Origin: Flavobacteriaceae bacterium
GTDB lineage: Bacteria; Bacteroidota; Bacteroidia; Flavobacteriales; Weeksellaceae
DNA length: 9,090 bases
Direction: 5' to 3'
NCBI GenBank assembly: GCA_031289875.1
Contig: JAITOO010000149.1
Span: 1-9,090, forward strand
The first letter of the stretch is position 1. Each line of letters begins with the position of its first letter. Below, one piece after another: positions 1-5,287 of the stretch. The translations under genes and the position numbers were made by a program. Below the pieces are notes generated by a model. That model was not told the origin of the DNA. It worked only from the letters and a program-made list of their open reading frames with translations, and did not search any database.

Positions 1-155
1 AATTGGAATATATCATCCCAAGTCATTGCGCCGTTTTCATCTGTTCTAACAGTTAAAGCCCTTACTTCCACAATGTAAGGCGTGTATTCAAAACAGGGTG
101 CAATGTGCGATTTCACCCTTTCTTCCAATTCTGCTATTGTCGTTTTAATATCCAT
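1..155 (-). CDS. Unidentified protein, N-terminal 51 residues, runs off left edge
   Basis: I translated this minus-strand frame by hand. It opens with ATG at 155-153 and stays open to the window edge. The peptide begins MDIKTTIAELEERVKSH and later contains EYTPYIVEVRALTVRTDENG and MTWDDIF. The first 15 residues look like a charged amphipathic helix, followed by an alternating pattern typical of beta strands. There is no signal peptide or membrane segment. I do not recognise a family. It lies 12 bases downstream of the stop of the truncated cytosine methyltransferase, on the same strand and in the same reading frame, so it could be a cotranscribed partner such as a restriction enzyme; that is position-based speculation. 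The A-rich sequence before the ATG is normal for Bacteroidetes, where Shine-Dalgarno sites are usually absent. The open frame is seen directly; the identity is unknown. Confidence 0.5.
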   Translation of the reverse strand, partial: MDIKTTIAELEERVKSHIAPCFEYTPYIVEVRALTVRTDENGAMTWDDIFQ

Positions 156-167
156 ATTTTTCCTGTT

Positions 168-452
168 TTATATTTGTCGATGCAATAATATGCGGTATTT
201 ATTAAATATTTTATGCCTTATCAATAGGAATGTGTTTCTCTTTGCAATAACTTCGTTTATGTCGTGTTCTGTTTGGGGTAGCCAATCAATCCATTCAAAA
301 TGTTTCTTCTTTTCTATCAAGTTATGCGACAAAGTATGAAATGCCTGCGGGCTTTTCTCAATAGCAAAAAGTCCTTTCCATCCGGCATTGTGCAATCCTA
401 ATGAAAGTCCGCCTGCACCGGCAAACAAATCTATGAAATTTAATGTACACAT
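168..452 (-). pseudogene. Truncated DNA (cytosine-5) methyltransferase, N-terminal part only
   Basis: The 94-residue frame starts with a clear AdoMet-binding motif I of C5 cytosine methyltransferases: FIDLFAGAGGLSLGL at residues 6-20. A motif II-like AIEKSPQAFHTLSHNL follows (30-45), with Glu32 placed to bind the AdoMet ribose. Residues 52-70 (FEWIDWLPQTEHDINEVIA) also resemble this family. After about residue 70 (near base 243) the resemblance stops, and 24 unrelated residues lead to a TAA at 170-168. Intact enzymes run to roughly 300-400 residues and next show GGPPCQGFS (motif IV, catalytic Cys), ENV and QxRxR; none of these can be found in any minus frame of bases 1-243. A single frameshift therefore cannot explain the loss, and deletion or recombination is more likely. 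It is probably a non-functional remnant of a restriction-modification locus. The family call is secure; the cause of truncation is inference. Confidence 0.8.
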
Positions 453-768
453 TTCATCTAATTTACAAAATATTGCGCTGTAAAATTACAATTATTTTTT
501 TGAGAAATATAGTACAATCTCAAGGTCCTTCATCATTTTGCAGTTTGCCTGAACAACATCTAATTTTTTGTTCATTTCGGACATCATACCCAAAATACAC
601 TCAGAATTAACTTCCATACTGTTTATAATTTAAAGCCTCTACGTTTTTTCTTTTTCAATTTCTGTTGGCACAAATATTCCGCTTGATTGGGGCGTGAGTA
701 CAAAGAAAATGGGTGTTGTCAAAATAGTATGGATTTTAGAAATTGCTTGCAATCCTCAAAAATATGCT
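453..768. other. 316-base gene-poor stretch with possible gene remnants
   Basis: This AT-rich stretch separates the methyltransferase remnant from the end of the thioredoxin-like gene. Besides the 41-codon ORF at 492-617, a minus-strand open frame without an ATG covers 718-626 and stops at TAA 625-623. Its end reads SRPNQAEYLCQQKL followed by KKKKRRGFKL, which looks more like a real basic protein C-terminus than random translation. Its upstream limit is a TGA at 721-719, so if real it is a decayed gene end. A TATTTTTG (764-757, minus) fits the Bacteroidetes -7 consensus but lacks a -33 partner. The perfect dyad ATTGCTTGCAAT has too small a loop and no T-run to be a convincing terminator for the upstream operon. 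I see no tRNA, insertion sequence or repeat here. Confidence 0.35.
492..617 (-). CDS. Possible 41-residue orphan ORF
   Basis: A short minus-strand frame runs from ATG at 617-615 to TAA at 494-492. The product begins MEVNSECILGMMSEMNKKLD and ends LEIVLYFSKK. Most of it could form one amphipathic helix (MSEMNKKLDVVQANCKMMKDLE), which would suit a small coiled coil, but I recognise no family. It lies 39 bases upstream of the methyltransferase remnant on the same strand, where restriction-modification loci sometimes carry a controller gene. It has no helix-turn-helix pattern, so I do not call it a controller. ORFs of this length are common by chance in AT-rich DNA, and the surrounding region looks decayed. 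It may be a real small gene, a remnant, or nothing. Confidence 0.25.
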   Translation of the reverse strand: MEVNSECILGMMSEMNKKLDVVQANCKMMKDLEIVLYFSKK

Positions 769-1275
769 CTATTTTCTTTCATAATTTTCAGGATTCAACG
801 CTTCGGGAGACCATTGTTCCAAGAAAGTTTTTACTTTTCCTTCATCATAACCTGTGCCTCCGTCTTCCAGAAAATCAGATTGTTGCGTGTGAATTCTCTC
901 GCCTTTTTTATTTAAAATTACGAAAACGGGAAAGCCGAAACGCTGCGGAAAGCCCAATTGTTTCAGCACAGCTTCATTTTTATTTTCTTTAGAGTAATTG
1001 AGATGGTAAACAATAAAATTACTTTCCAGAACTTTATGTATATCAGCATTTTCCTCCGTCAGTTTATTAAAGCGCAGACACCATACGCACCAATTTCCGC
1101 CGACCTGCAAAAACACAAATTTGTTTTCTTTTTGAGCAACGGCAACGGTAGAATCAATTTTCTGTCGAGCATTGTCTTCAGAGTTATAAATGTGTCGTTT
1201 CGCCCGTTCCTGTGCATTATTCATCGACAGAGCAAAAATCATCAGCAATAAACTTAATATTTTCTTCATAATCAT
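769..1275 (-). CDS. Exported thioredoxin-fold protein (CVWC active site)
   Basis: A 168-residue protein of the thioredoxin superfamily. Residues 1-21 form a signal peptide (MIMKKILSLLLMIFALSMNNA) with likely cleavage before Gln22, so it should act in the periplasm. The mature domain has a strand-like FVFLQVGGNWCVWC with the redox pair Cys63 and Cys66, and the expected cis-proline at Pro116 in FGFPVFVIL. The WCVWC motif differs from classical WCGPC and is closer to thioredoxin_7 or DUF255-like proteins (for example WCHWC or WCGWC). A role in disulfide reduction or heme/thiol handling is plausible but the substrate is unknown. I chose the ATG at 1275 because it overlaps the stop of the upstream DUF4296 gene as ATGA, implying translational coupling; Met3 at 1269 is the alternative. 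It is the last gene of the three-gene operon and ends at TAG 771-769. Confidence 0.85.
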   Translation of the reverse strand: MIMKKILSLLLMIFALSMNNAQERAKRHIYNSEDNARQKIDSTVAVAQKENKFVFLQVGGNWCVWCLRFNKLTEENADIHKVLESNFIVYHLNYSKENKNEAVLKQLGFPQRFGFPVFVILNKKGERIHTQQSDFLEDGGTGYDEGKVKTFLEQWSPEALNPENYERK

Positions 1276-1637
1276 TTTTCTAAGAGTTCTTTGTCTTCTT
1301 CTAACTTTTTTCGTTGTTCTTTGGAGAGCTTATCTTTCAGATTATCAATAGCTTTGTCGTAAATATTTTCCATTGCATCGGTATCGACATAATAAAAATC
1401 AAAACTTTGCTGAAAAATTTCCTTAGTCGTTTTATGTTTTTTGAAAACGGAAACATAAGTGTCAAAGGAGTTTATAGGTTTCAGCGGCGCATTTAACGGC
1501 ATTTGCCGATACAGATAGAGGTCTGCCATGATATCTGCCATTTCGCTTTTGGACAACAGTTCTTTCGGCTTTTCCAGATTTCTCTGGCAGGAAAAAACCG
1601 CAAGCACAAAAATTAAAAAAAATCCGATTTTTCTCAT
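1272..1637 (-). CDS. DUF4296-type lipoprotein
   Basis: A 121-residue small lipoprotein. MRKIGFFLIFVLAVFSC is a type II signal peptide with lipobox VFSC and lipidated Cys17. Residues following Cys17 (QRNLEKP) are not the acidic cluster used as a surface-export signal in some Bacteroidetes, so a periplasm-facing anchor seems more likely. The body, including ELLSKSEMADIMADLYLYRQ and a lysine/glutamate-rich helical end, matches my memory of the DUF4296 family, whose function is unknown. A start eight codons upstream (1661) is possible, but ATG 1637 is preferred: it overlaps the glycosyltransferase stop as ATGA and gives the canonical signal peptide. It is likewise joined to the thioredoxin-like gene by an ATGA overlap. 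I recall DUF4296 genes next to Dpm1-like glycosyltransferases in other Bacteroidetes, which supports a shared envelope role. Confidence 0.78.
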   Translation of the reverse strand: MRKIGFFLIFVLAVFSCQRNLEKPKELLSKSEMADIMADLYLYRQMPLNAPLKPINSFDTYVSVFKKHKTTKEIFQQSFDFYYVDTDAMENIYDKAIDNLKDKLSKEQRKKLEEDKELLEK

Positions 1638-2356
1638 AATTTTCCGATTAAAGACAGCCATTTCATGTTGATTACGCCGAAAACCGCTTCGCTGATAATC
1701 GCCCCGTTCATTTTAGACTCGCCGCGCGTGCGGTCGGTAAAGATTATCGGCACTTCCACGATTTTGAATTTCTTGCAAAAAGTTCGGAATTTCATCTCAA
1801 TTTGAAATCCGTAACCGACCAATTTCACTTCATCTAACTGAATGGATTCCAGCACTTTCCTCGTGAAGCAGACAAAGCCTGCCGTCGAATCGTGAACCGG
1901 CAGACCTGTAATTAACTGCACATATTTTGAAGCAAAAAACGAAAGCAAAACGCGGTTCATAGGCCAATTGACCACATTCACGCCCTGCGAATAGCGCGAA
2001 CCGACCGCCATGTCTGCACCTTCTCGGCAGGCTTCGTACAAGCGGATTAAATCTTTCGGATTGTGGGAAAAGTCGGCATCCATCTCGAAAATGTAATTAT
2101 ATCCGCGCGTAAGCGCCCACTTGAAACCGTGAATGTAAGCGCGTCCTAAACCGTTTTTTTCTTTTCGCACTTCGAGAAACAGTTGATTGGGAAAGGAAAT
2201 CTGCATTCCGCTCACAATATTTCCCGTCCCGTCGGGCGAGGAATCGTCCACGACGAGAATGTCAAAACTTTCTTCCAAACCAAAAACCGCCTGAATAATG
2301 TCTTTGATGTTCTCTTTTTCGTTGAAAGTGGGTATGATTACTAATTTGTCCCTCAT
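1634..2356 (-). CDS. Polyprenol monophosphomannose synthase-like GT2 glycosyltransferase
   Basis: A 240-residue family 2 glycosyltransferase of the Dpm1 type, expected to transfer a sugar (mannose in characterised relatives) from a nucleotide sugar to polyprenyl phosphate at the cytoplasmic face of the inner membrane. The motifs appear in order: VIIPTFNEKENI (6-17), the nucleotide-binding VVDDSSPDGTG (35-45) with Asp37-Asp38, the metal-binding DAD at 93-95 within EMDADFSHNP, an HDSTAGF segment (155-161), QIEMKFR (185-191), and the C-terminal IFTDRTRGESKM (205-216). About 240 residues with no C-terminal transmembrane pair matches the short, membrane-associated Dpm1 class. It is the first gene of the minus-strand operon; its TGA overlaps the DUF4296 start. 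The actual sugar and lipid acceptor cannot be told from sequence, and other polyprenyl-phosphate glycosyltransferases of this subfamily remain possible. Confidence 0.88.
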   Translation of the reverse strand: MRDKLVIIPTFNEKENIKDIIQAVFGLEESFDILVVDDSSPDGTGNIVSGMQISFPNQLFLEVRKEKNGLGRAYIHGFKWALTRGYNYIFEMDADFSHNPKDLIRLYEACREGADMAVGSRYSQGVNVVNWPMNRVLLSFFASKYVQLITGLPVHDSTAGFVCFTRKVLESIQLDEVKLVGYGFQIEMKFRTFCKKFKIVEVPIIFTDRTRGESKMNGAIISEAVFGVINMKWLSLIGKL

Positions 2357-2396
2357 TAAATTGCCAAATTTATCATCTTTTGAACAGATGAAAAGG

Positions 2397-2404
2397 CAAA
2401 ATTA
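2397..2404 (-). promoter_or_regulatory. Possible -7 element for the glycosyltransferase operon
   Basis: On the minus strand 2404-2397 reads TAATTTTG, a full match to the Bacteroidetes -7 consensus TAnnTTTG. Initiation would fall near 2391 and give a 5' leader of about 35 bases before the ATG at 2356. No TTG lies at the expected distance upstream. A second match, TAAATTTG at 2372-2365, would place the start almost on the ATG. Such matches occur by chance in AT-rich DNA, so this is tentative. Confidence 0.3.
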
Positions 2405-2506
2405 AACATTAAAAACGGAATAAACTGTTAAAGGCTTCTAAAATTCCTTTTCGTAAGTTCAATTAGTAAATGCGAATCTGCGGATTAAGAAAAAAATTAA
2501 AAAATA

Positions 2507-2537
2507 TTTGTTTATTTGAAACTTATCTATAACTTTG
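2507..2537 (+). promoter_or_regulatory. trp operon promoter, Bacteroidetes type
   Basis: TTTG at 2507-2510 and TAACTTTG at 2530-2537 match the -33 (TTTG) and -7 (TAnnTTTG) elements of Bacteroidetes housekeeping promoters, separated by the optimal 19 bases. Initiation is predicted about five bases downstream, near 2542, which leaves only about 12 bases before the trp leader ATG at 2555. No repressor operator is evident: I see no long inverted repeat overlapping the promoter. The exact consensus match plus its position directly before the leader ORF make this a strong call; the start site itself is inferred. Confidence 0.8.
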
Positions 2538-2554
2538 CAACATTATTTAACAGA

Positions 2555-2611
2555 ATGAAAGTAAATGTAGATATATTTTGGTGGTGGTACTCTCAACTTC
2601 AAAAGTCGTGA
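2555..2611 (+). CDS. trpL: trp operon leader peptide
   Basis: An 18-codon ORF from ATG 2555 to TGA 2609-2611 encodes MKVNVDIFWWWYSQLQKS. Codons 9-11 are three consecutive UGG Trp codons, flanked by Phe8 and Tyr12. Three tandem Trp codons in an 18-residue peptide just behind a promoter and before a Rho-independent terminator are the hallmark of a tryptophan attenuator. The peptide itself is not expected to have a function; its translation senses charged tRNA-Trp. The start is the first ATG after the predicted transcription start, with a leader of about 12 bases and no Shine-Dalgarno sequence. The stop codon lies inside attenuator segment 2, as the mechanism requires. The sequence is unrelated to the enterobacterial leader peptide. 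Confidence 0.9.
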   Translation: MKVNVDIFWWWYSQLQKS

Positions 2612-2641
2612 GTTAGGGATATATTTAAACATATATGAGCA

Positions 2642-2677
2642 AAAAAAAGCCTATCGTACTCACGGTAGGCTTTTTTT
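2642..2677 (+). terminator. Attenuator (Rho-independent) terminator of the trp leader
   Basis: The hairpin has a GC-rich core of AAGCCTATCG (2647-2656) paired with CGGTAGGCTT (2663-2672), with one U-G wobble and the six-base loop TACTCA. Further A-U pairs extend the stem to 2642 and 2677. A run of seven T residues (2671-2677) follows the core and provides the release signal. It lies 24 bases before the trpB start. The left arm and loop overlap the sequence that can pair with leader segment 2, so termination is conditional. Confidence 0.93.
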
Positions 2678-2701
2678 ATTTATAAATTTTAAAATCAAAT
2701 T

Positions 2702-3886
2702 ATGCAGCAATACAAAGTAAATAAAAAAGGATTTTACGGAGAATTTGGAGGAGCTTATATTCCCGAGATTTTGTACAGCAATGTGGAAAATCTGAAAAAC
2801 AATTATTTGAAAATATTGGAAGATCCTCAATTTCAAAAAGAATACCGCGGTTTATTGCGGGATTATGTCGGGCGACCTTCGCCGCTGTATTTAGCAAAAC
2901 GGCTTTCGGAAAAGTACGGGTGCAAAATTTATTTGAAACGTGAAGATTTAAACCATACAGGAGCGCATAAAATCAACAACACCATCGGGCAGATTTTATT
3001 AGCCCGCCGAATGGGAAAAACTCGAATTATTGCCGAAACAGGAGCAGGGCAGCACGGAGTTGCTGCTGCAACGGTCTGCGCTTTGATGAATATGCCTTGC
3101 GTGGTCTATATGGGCGCTGTTGATGTGGAACGGCAGCGGCTGAACGTGGAAAAAATGCAGATGCTCGGAGCAGAAGTAATTTCCGTAACCGGCGGAAACA
3201 AAACGCTGAAAGATGCTACAAATGAAGCTATCCGCGATTGGTGTTCCCATCCGTCAGACACGTATTATATCATCGGTTCTACGGTAGGACCTCATCCGTA
3301 TCCCGATATGGTAGCGCGTTTGCAGGCGGTTATCAGTGAAGAAATTCGTTGGCAGTTGCAGGAAAAGGAGGGCAGGGAAACGCCTGATTGTCTGCTTGCC
3401 TGTGTCGGGGGAGGAAGCAATGCCGCAGGTACGATTTATCATTTTCTTAACGAGCCTTCCGTGCATATCGTACTGGCAGAGGCGGCTGGGAAAGGCATTC
3501 ATTCAGGATTATCTGCCGCAACCATTCATTTGGGGAAATTAGGAATTATTCACGGCAGCAAAACTTTGTTGATGCAGTCAGAAGACGGACAGATAGAAGA
3601 ACCGTATTCTATTTCCGCAGGTTTGGACTATCCCGGAATAGGACCTTTGCATGCACATCTGGCAAAAACCGGTCGTTCGGAAGTTTTGGCGATTACCGAT
3701 GACGAAGCTCTGGAAGCGGCGTTTGAACTGACGCGTCTGGAAGGAATTATTCCCGCTATTGAATCGGCGCACGCGTTGGGCGTGTTGAAGAAAAAAACAT
3801 TTCAAGAAGAAGAAATAGTTGTTATCTGTCTTTCAGGGCGGGGCGATAAAGATATGGAGACTTACATTAAAAATAAAAAACAATGA
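2702..3886 (+). CDS. trpB: Tryptophan synthase beta chain
   Basis: A 394-residue PLP enzyme that joins indole to serine to make tryptophan, working in the cytoplasm as an alpha2-beta2 complex with TrpA. Residues GEFGGAYIPE (13-22) form the typical N-terminus. KREDLNHTGAHKINN (79-93) carries the PLP lysine, Lys90, equivalent to Lys87 of the Salmonella enzyme. ETGAGQHGVA (112-121) holds the catalytic Glu112, GGGSNA (236-241) binds the PLP phosphate, and SAGLDYPGIGP (305-315) and LSGRGDKD (377-384) are conserved. The length is normal. It belongs to the common TrpB1 class that pairs with TrpA, not the standalone TrpB2 type. It is the first structural gene after the attenuator, at the opposite end of the operon from trpA. 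The start follows the A-rich Bacteroidetes pattern, and its TGA overlaps the trpE ATG. Confidence 0.98.
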   Translation: MQQYKVNKKGFYGEFGGAYIPEILYSNVENLKNNYLKILEDPQFQKEYRGLLRDYVGRPSPLYLAKRLSEKYGCKIYLKREDLNHTGAHKINNTIGQILLARRMGKTRIIAETGAGQHGVAAATVCALMNMPCVVYMGAVDVERQRLNVEKMQMLGAEVISVTGGNKTLKDATNEAIRDWCSHPSDTYYIIGSTVGPHPYPDMVARLQAVISEEIRWQLQEKEGRETPDCLLACVGGGSNAAGTIYHFLNEPSVHIVLAEAAGKGIHSGLSAATIHLGKLGIIHGSKTLLMQSEDGQIEEPYSISAGLDYPGIGPLHAHLAKTGRSEVLAITDDEALEAAFELTRLEGIIPAIESAHALGVLKKKTFQEEEIVVICLSGRGDKDMETYIKNKKQ

Positions 3887-5283
3887 AACAAATAACCATC
3901 AACGTACAAAGCAAAAAATTATTGGCGGATTTGCAAACTCCTGTCGGCATTTATTTGAAAATAAGAGATATATTTCCGGAATCTGCTTTGCTGGAAAGCT
4001 CTGATTTTCACGGAGGAGAAGACAGCACGTCTTTCATAGGATTAGAGCCGATGGCGCGGTTTAAAGTCCAAGACAATAAAGTAACGACGGAAATCAGCGG
4101 ACAGACAGAAACGGAAGACTTGAAATGCTCTCTCCCCGAAACTTTTGATGTTTTTTTGAAAAAATTCAAACTGCAAGGAGCCGTTCAGGAACATTTGAAC
4201 GGTTTTTTCGGTTACGCCTCGTATGACAGCATCCGCTATTTTGAAGCGGTAAATCCCGAAAACGTCAAAAAAGAAAATGCAGACGTTCCTGAGTTTTACT
4301 ACATTTTTTACCGCTTCATACTCTCCGTCAATCATTTGAAAAATGAATTGACCATCACGGAAAATATCCCCGAAGGAGAAACCAGTAAAATGGAAGCGCT
4401 GGAAGCGTTGTTGCAGAACAATAATTTTGCCTCCTACGATTTTAAACGAAAAGGAGAAAAAAGTTCTTTCATCACGGACGAGGAATACAAACAATCGGTA
4501 GAAAAAGGAATTGCCCACTGCAAGCGGGGCGACGTGTTTCAAATTGTTTTGTCCCGTGCCTATGCGCAGACTTTTTCGGGAGACGATTTTAAGGTTTACC
4601 GAGCGCTGCGTTCTATCAATCCGTCGCCGTATTTGTTCTATTTTGATTTTGGGTCGTTTCGCATCTTCGGCTCCTCGCCCGAAACGCACTGCAAAATTGT
4701 CAAGGGAAAAGCCCAGATTGACCCGATTGCAGGAACATACAAACGGACAGGCGACAGCGAGAAAGACCGTCTGCTTTCAGAAAAATTGTTAAAAGATGAA
4801 AAAGAAAACGCCGAACACGTCATGTTGGTAGATTTGGCTCGGAATGATCTAAGCCGAAACTGCCGCAACGTTCACGTGGATTTTTACAAAAGCGTGCAGT
4901 ATTTTTCCCACGTTATTCATCTGGTGTCGCGAGTGTGCGGAACGGTGGAGGAAGGGAAAAACAACCTTTCGGTTTTTGCAGACACTTTCCCTGCGGGAAC
5001 GCTCTCAGGCGCACCGAAAGTGCGCGCCATGCAGTTAATCAGAGATATTGAAAAGAACATGAGAGGAACTTACGGAGGCTGCATCGGTTTTATCGGGCTG
5101 AACGGCGATTTGAACCAAGCGATTACTATTCGTTCCTTTTTGAGCAAAAATAATGTCTTGTACTATCAGGCAGGAGCGGGCGTTGTTTACAAATCCAACC
5201 CATCGGCAGAGCTTCAAGAAGTAAACAATAAACTGGAAGCCTTGAAAAAAGCCATTGATTTGGCAGAAACATTAAAAAATTAA
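3883..5283 (+). CDS. trpE: Anthranilate synthase component I
   Basis: A 466-residue chorismate-using enzyme that makes anthranilate with ammonia supplied by TrpG. The N-terminal domain contains LLESSD (36-41), matching the LLESxD motif whose residues bind feedback-inhibiting tryptophan in characterised TrpE, so inhibition by tryptophan is expected. The catalytic domain shows KRGDVFQIVLS (214-224), FGSSPET (262-268), PIAGTYKRTG (281-290), EHVMLVDLARND (311-322), TFPAGTLSGAPKVRAM (368-383), YGGCIG (397-402) and YYQAGAGVVYKSNPSAELQE (427-446). PIAGT and the Trp-site motif distinguish it from PabB and isochorismate synthases. It is not fused to the glutaminase. The start overlaps the trpB stop as ATGA, suggesting translational coupling; trpG begins four bases after its TAA. 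Confidence 0.97.
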   Translation: MKQITINVQSKKLLADLQTPVGIYLKIRDIFPESALLESSDFHGGEDSTSFIGLEPMARFKVQDNKVTTEISGQTETEDLKCSLPETFDVFLKKFKLQGAVQEHLNGFFGYASYDSIRYFEAVNPENVKKENADVPEFYYIFYRFILSVNHLKNELTITENIPEGETSKMEALEALLQNNNFASYDFKRKGEKSSFITDEEYKQSVEKGIAHCKRGDVFQIVLSRAYAQTFSGDDFKVYRALRSINPSPYLFYFDFGSFRIFGSSPETHCKIVKGKAQIDPIAGTYKRTGDSEKDRLLSEKLLKDEKENAEHVMLVDLARNDLSRNCRNVHVDFYKSVQYFSHVIHLVSRVCGTVEEGKNNLSVFADTFPAGTLSGAPKVRAMQLIRDIEKNMRGTYGGCIGFIGLNGDLNQAITIRSFLSKNNVLYYQAGAGVVYKSNPSAELQEVNNKLEALKKAIDLAETLKN

Positions 5284-5287
5284 TCCA

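Larger units (their letters stand above)
2542..2680 (+). promoter_or_regulatory. trp attenuator leader RNA (ribosome-mediated)
   Basis: The roughly 140-base leader carries the four segments of a classical attenuator. Segment 1 (2592-2599, CTCAACTT) pairs with segment 2 (2603-2612, AAGT then TGAG, with CG bulged) around a CAA loop. Segment 2 alternatively pairs with segment 3: CGTGAGT (2607-2613) with ACTCACG (2658-2664), and TAGG (2614-2617) with CCTA (2650-2653), leaving TCGT bulged. Segment 3 (2642-2656) otherwise pairs with segment 4 (2663-2677) to make the terminator. A ribosome stalled at the Trp codons (2579-2587) would cover segment 1, free segment 2, and favour the 2:3 antiterminator. 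With enough charged tRNA-Trp, the ribosome reaches the stop at 2609-2611, inside segment 2, and the terminator forms. Pairings were worked out by hand; no energies were computed. Confidence 0.88.

Noticed and set aside
1..243. A frameshift explanation for the truncated methyltransferase.
   Set aside because: None of the minus frames downstream of the break contains the PCQ motif or other later family motifs, so a single frameshift cannot restore the gene within the window.
82..339. An 85-residue plus-strand frame with a hydrophobic segment.
   Set aside because: It lies opposite the well-supported methyltransferase remnant and the left-edge ORF. The hydrophobicity comes from reading AT-rich antisense codons.
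742..753. The perfect dyad ATTGCTTGCAAT downstream of the thioredoxin-like gene as a terminator.
   Set aside because: The loop would be two bases or fewer and no T-run follows on the minus strand.
687..992. Plus-strand frames across the end of the thioredoxin-like gene.
   Set aside because: They are antisense to a recognisable thioredoxin domain and show no domain or motif of their own.
1637..1661. An earlier start for the DUF4296 lipoprotein at 1661.
   Set aside because: It would bury the lipoprotein signal behind eight charged residues and extend the overlap with the glycosyltransferase; ATG 1637 gives an ATGA junction and a standard signal peptide.
2635..2685. A 16-codon ORF (MSKKKPIVLTVGFFYL) spanning the attenuator terminator, beginning 23 bases after the leader stop.
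   Set aside because: Its codons are dictated by the terminator stem and T-run. Translation of it would disrupt the terminator and defeat attenuation, and an ATG here is likely by chance.
4042..4689. A long (215-residue) minus-strand frame inside trpE.
   Set aside because: It is a mirror frame of a highly conserved coding sequence, its composition is rich in Arg and Phe as expected of antisense reading, and it has no recognisable motif.
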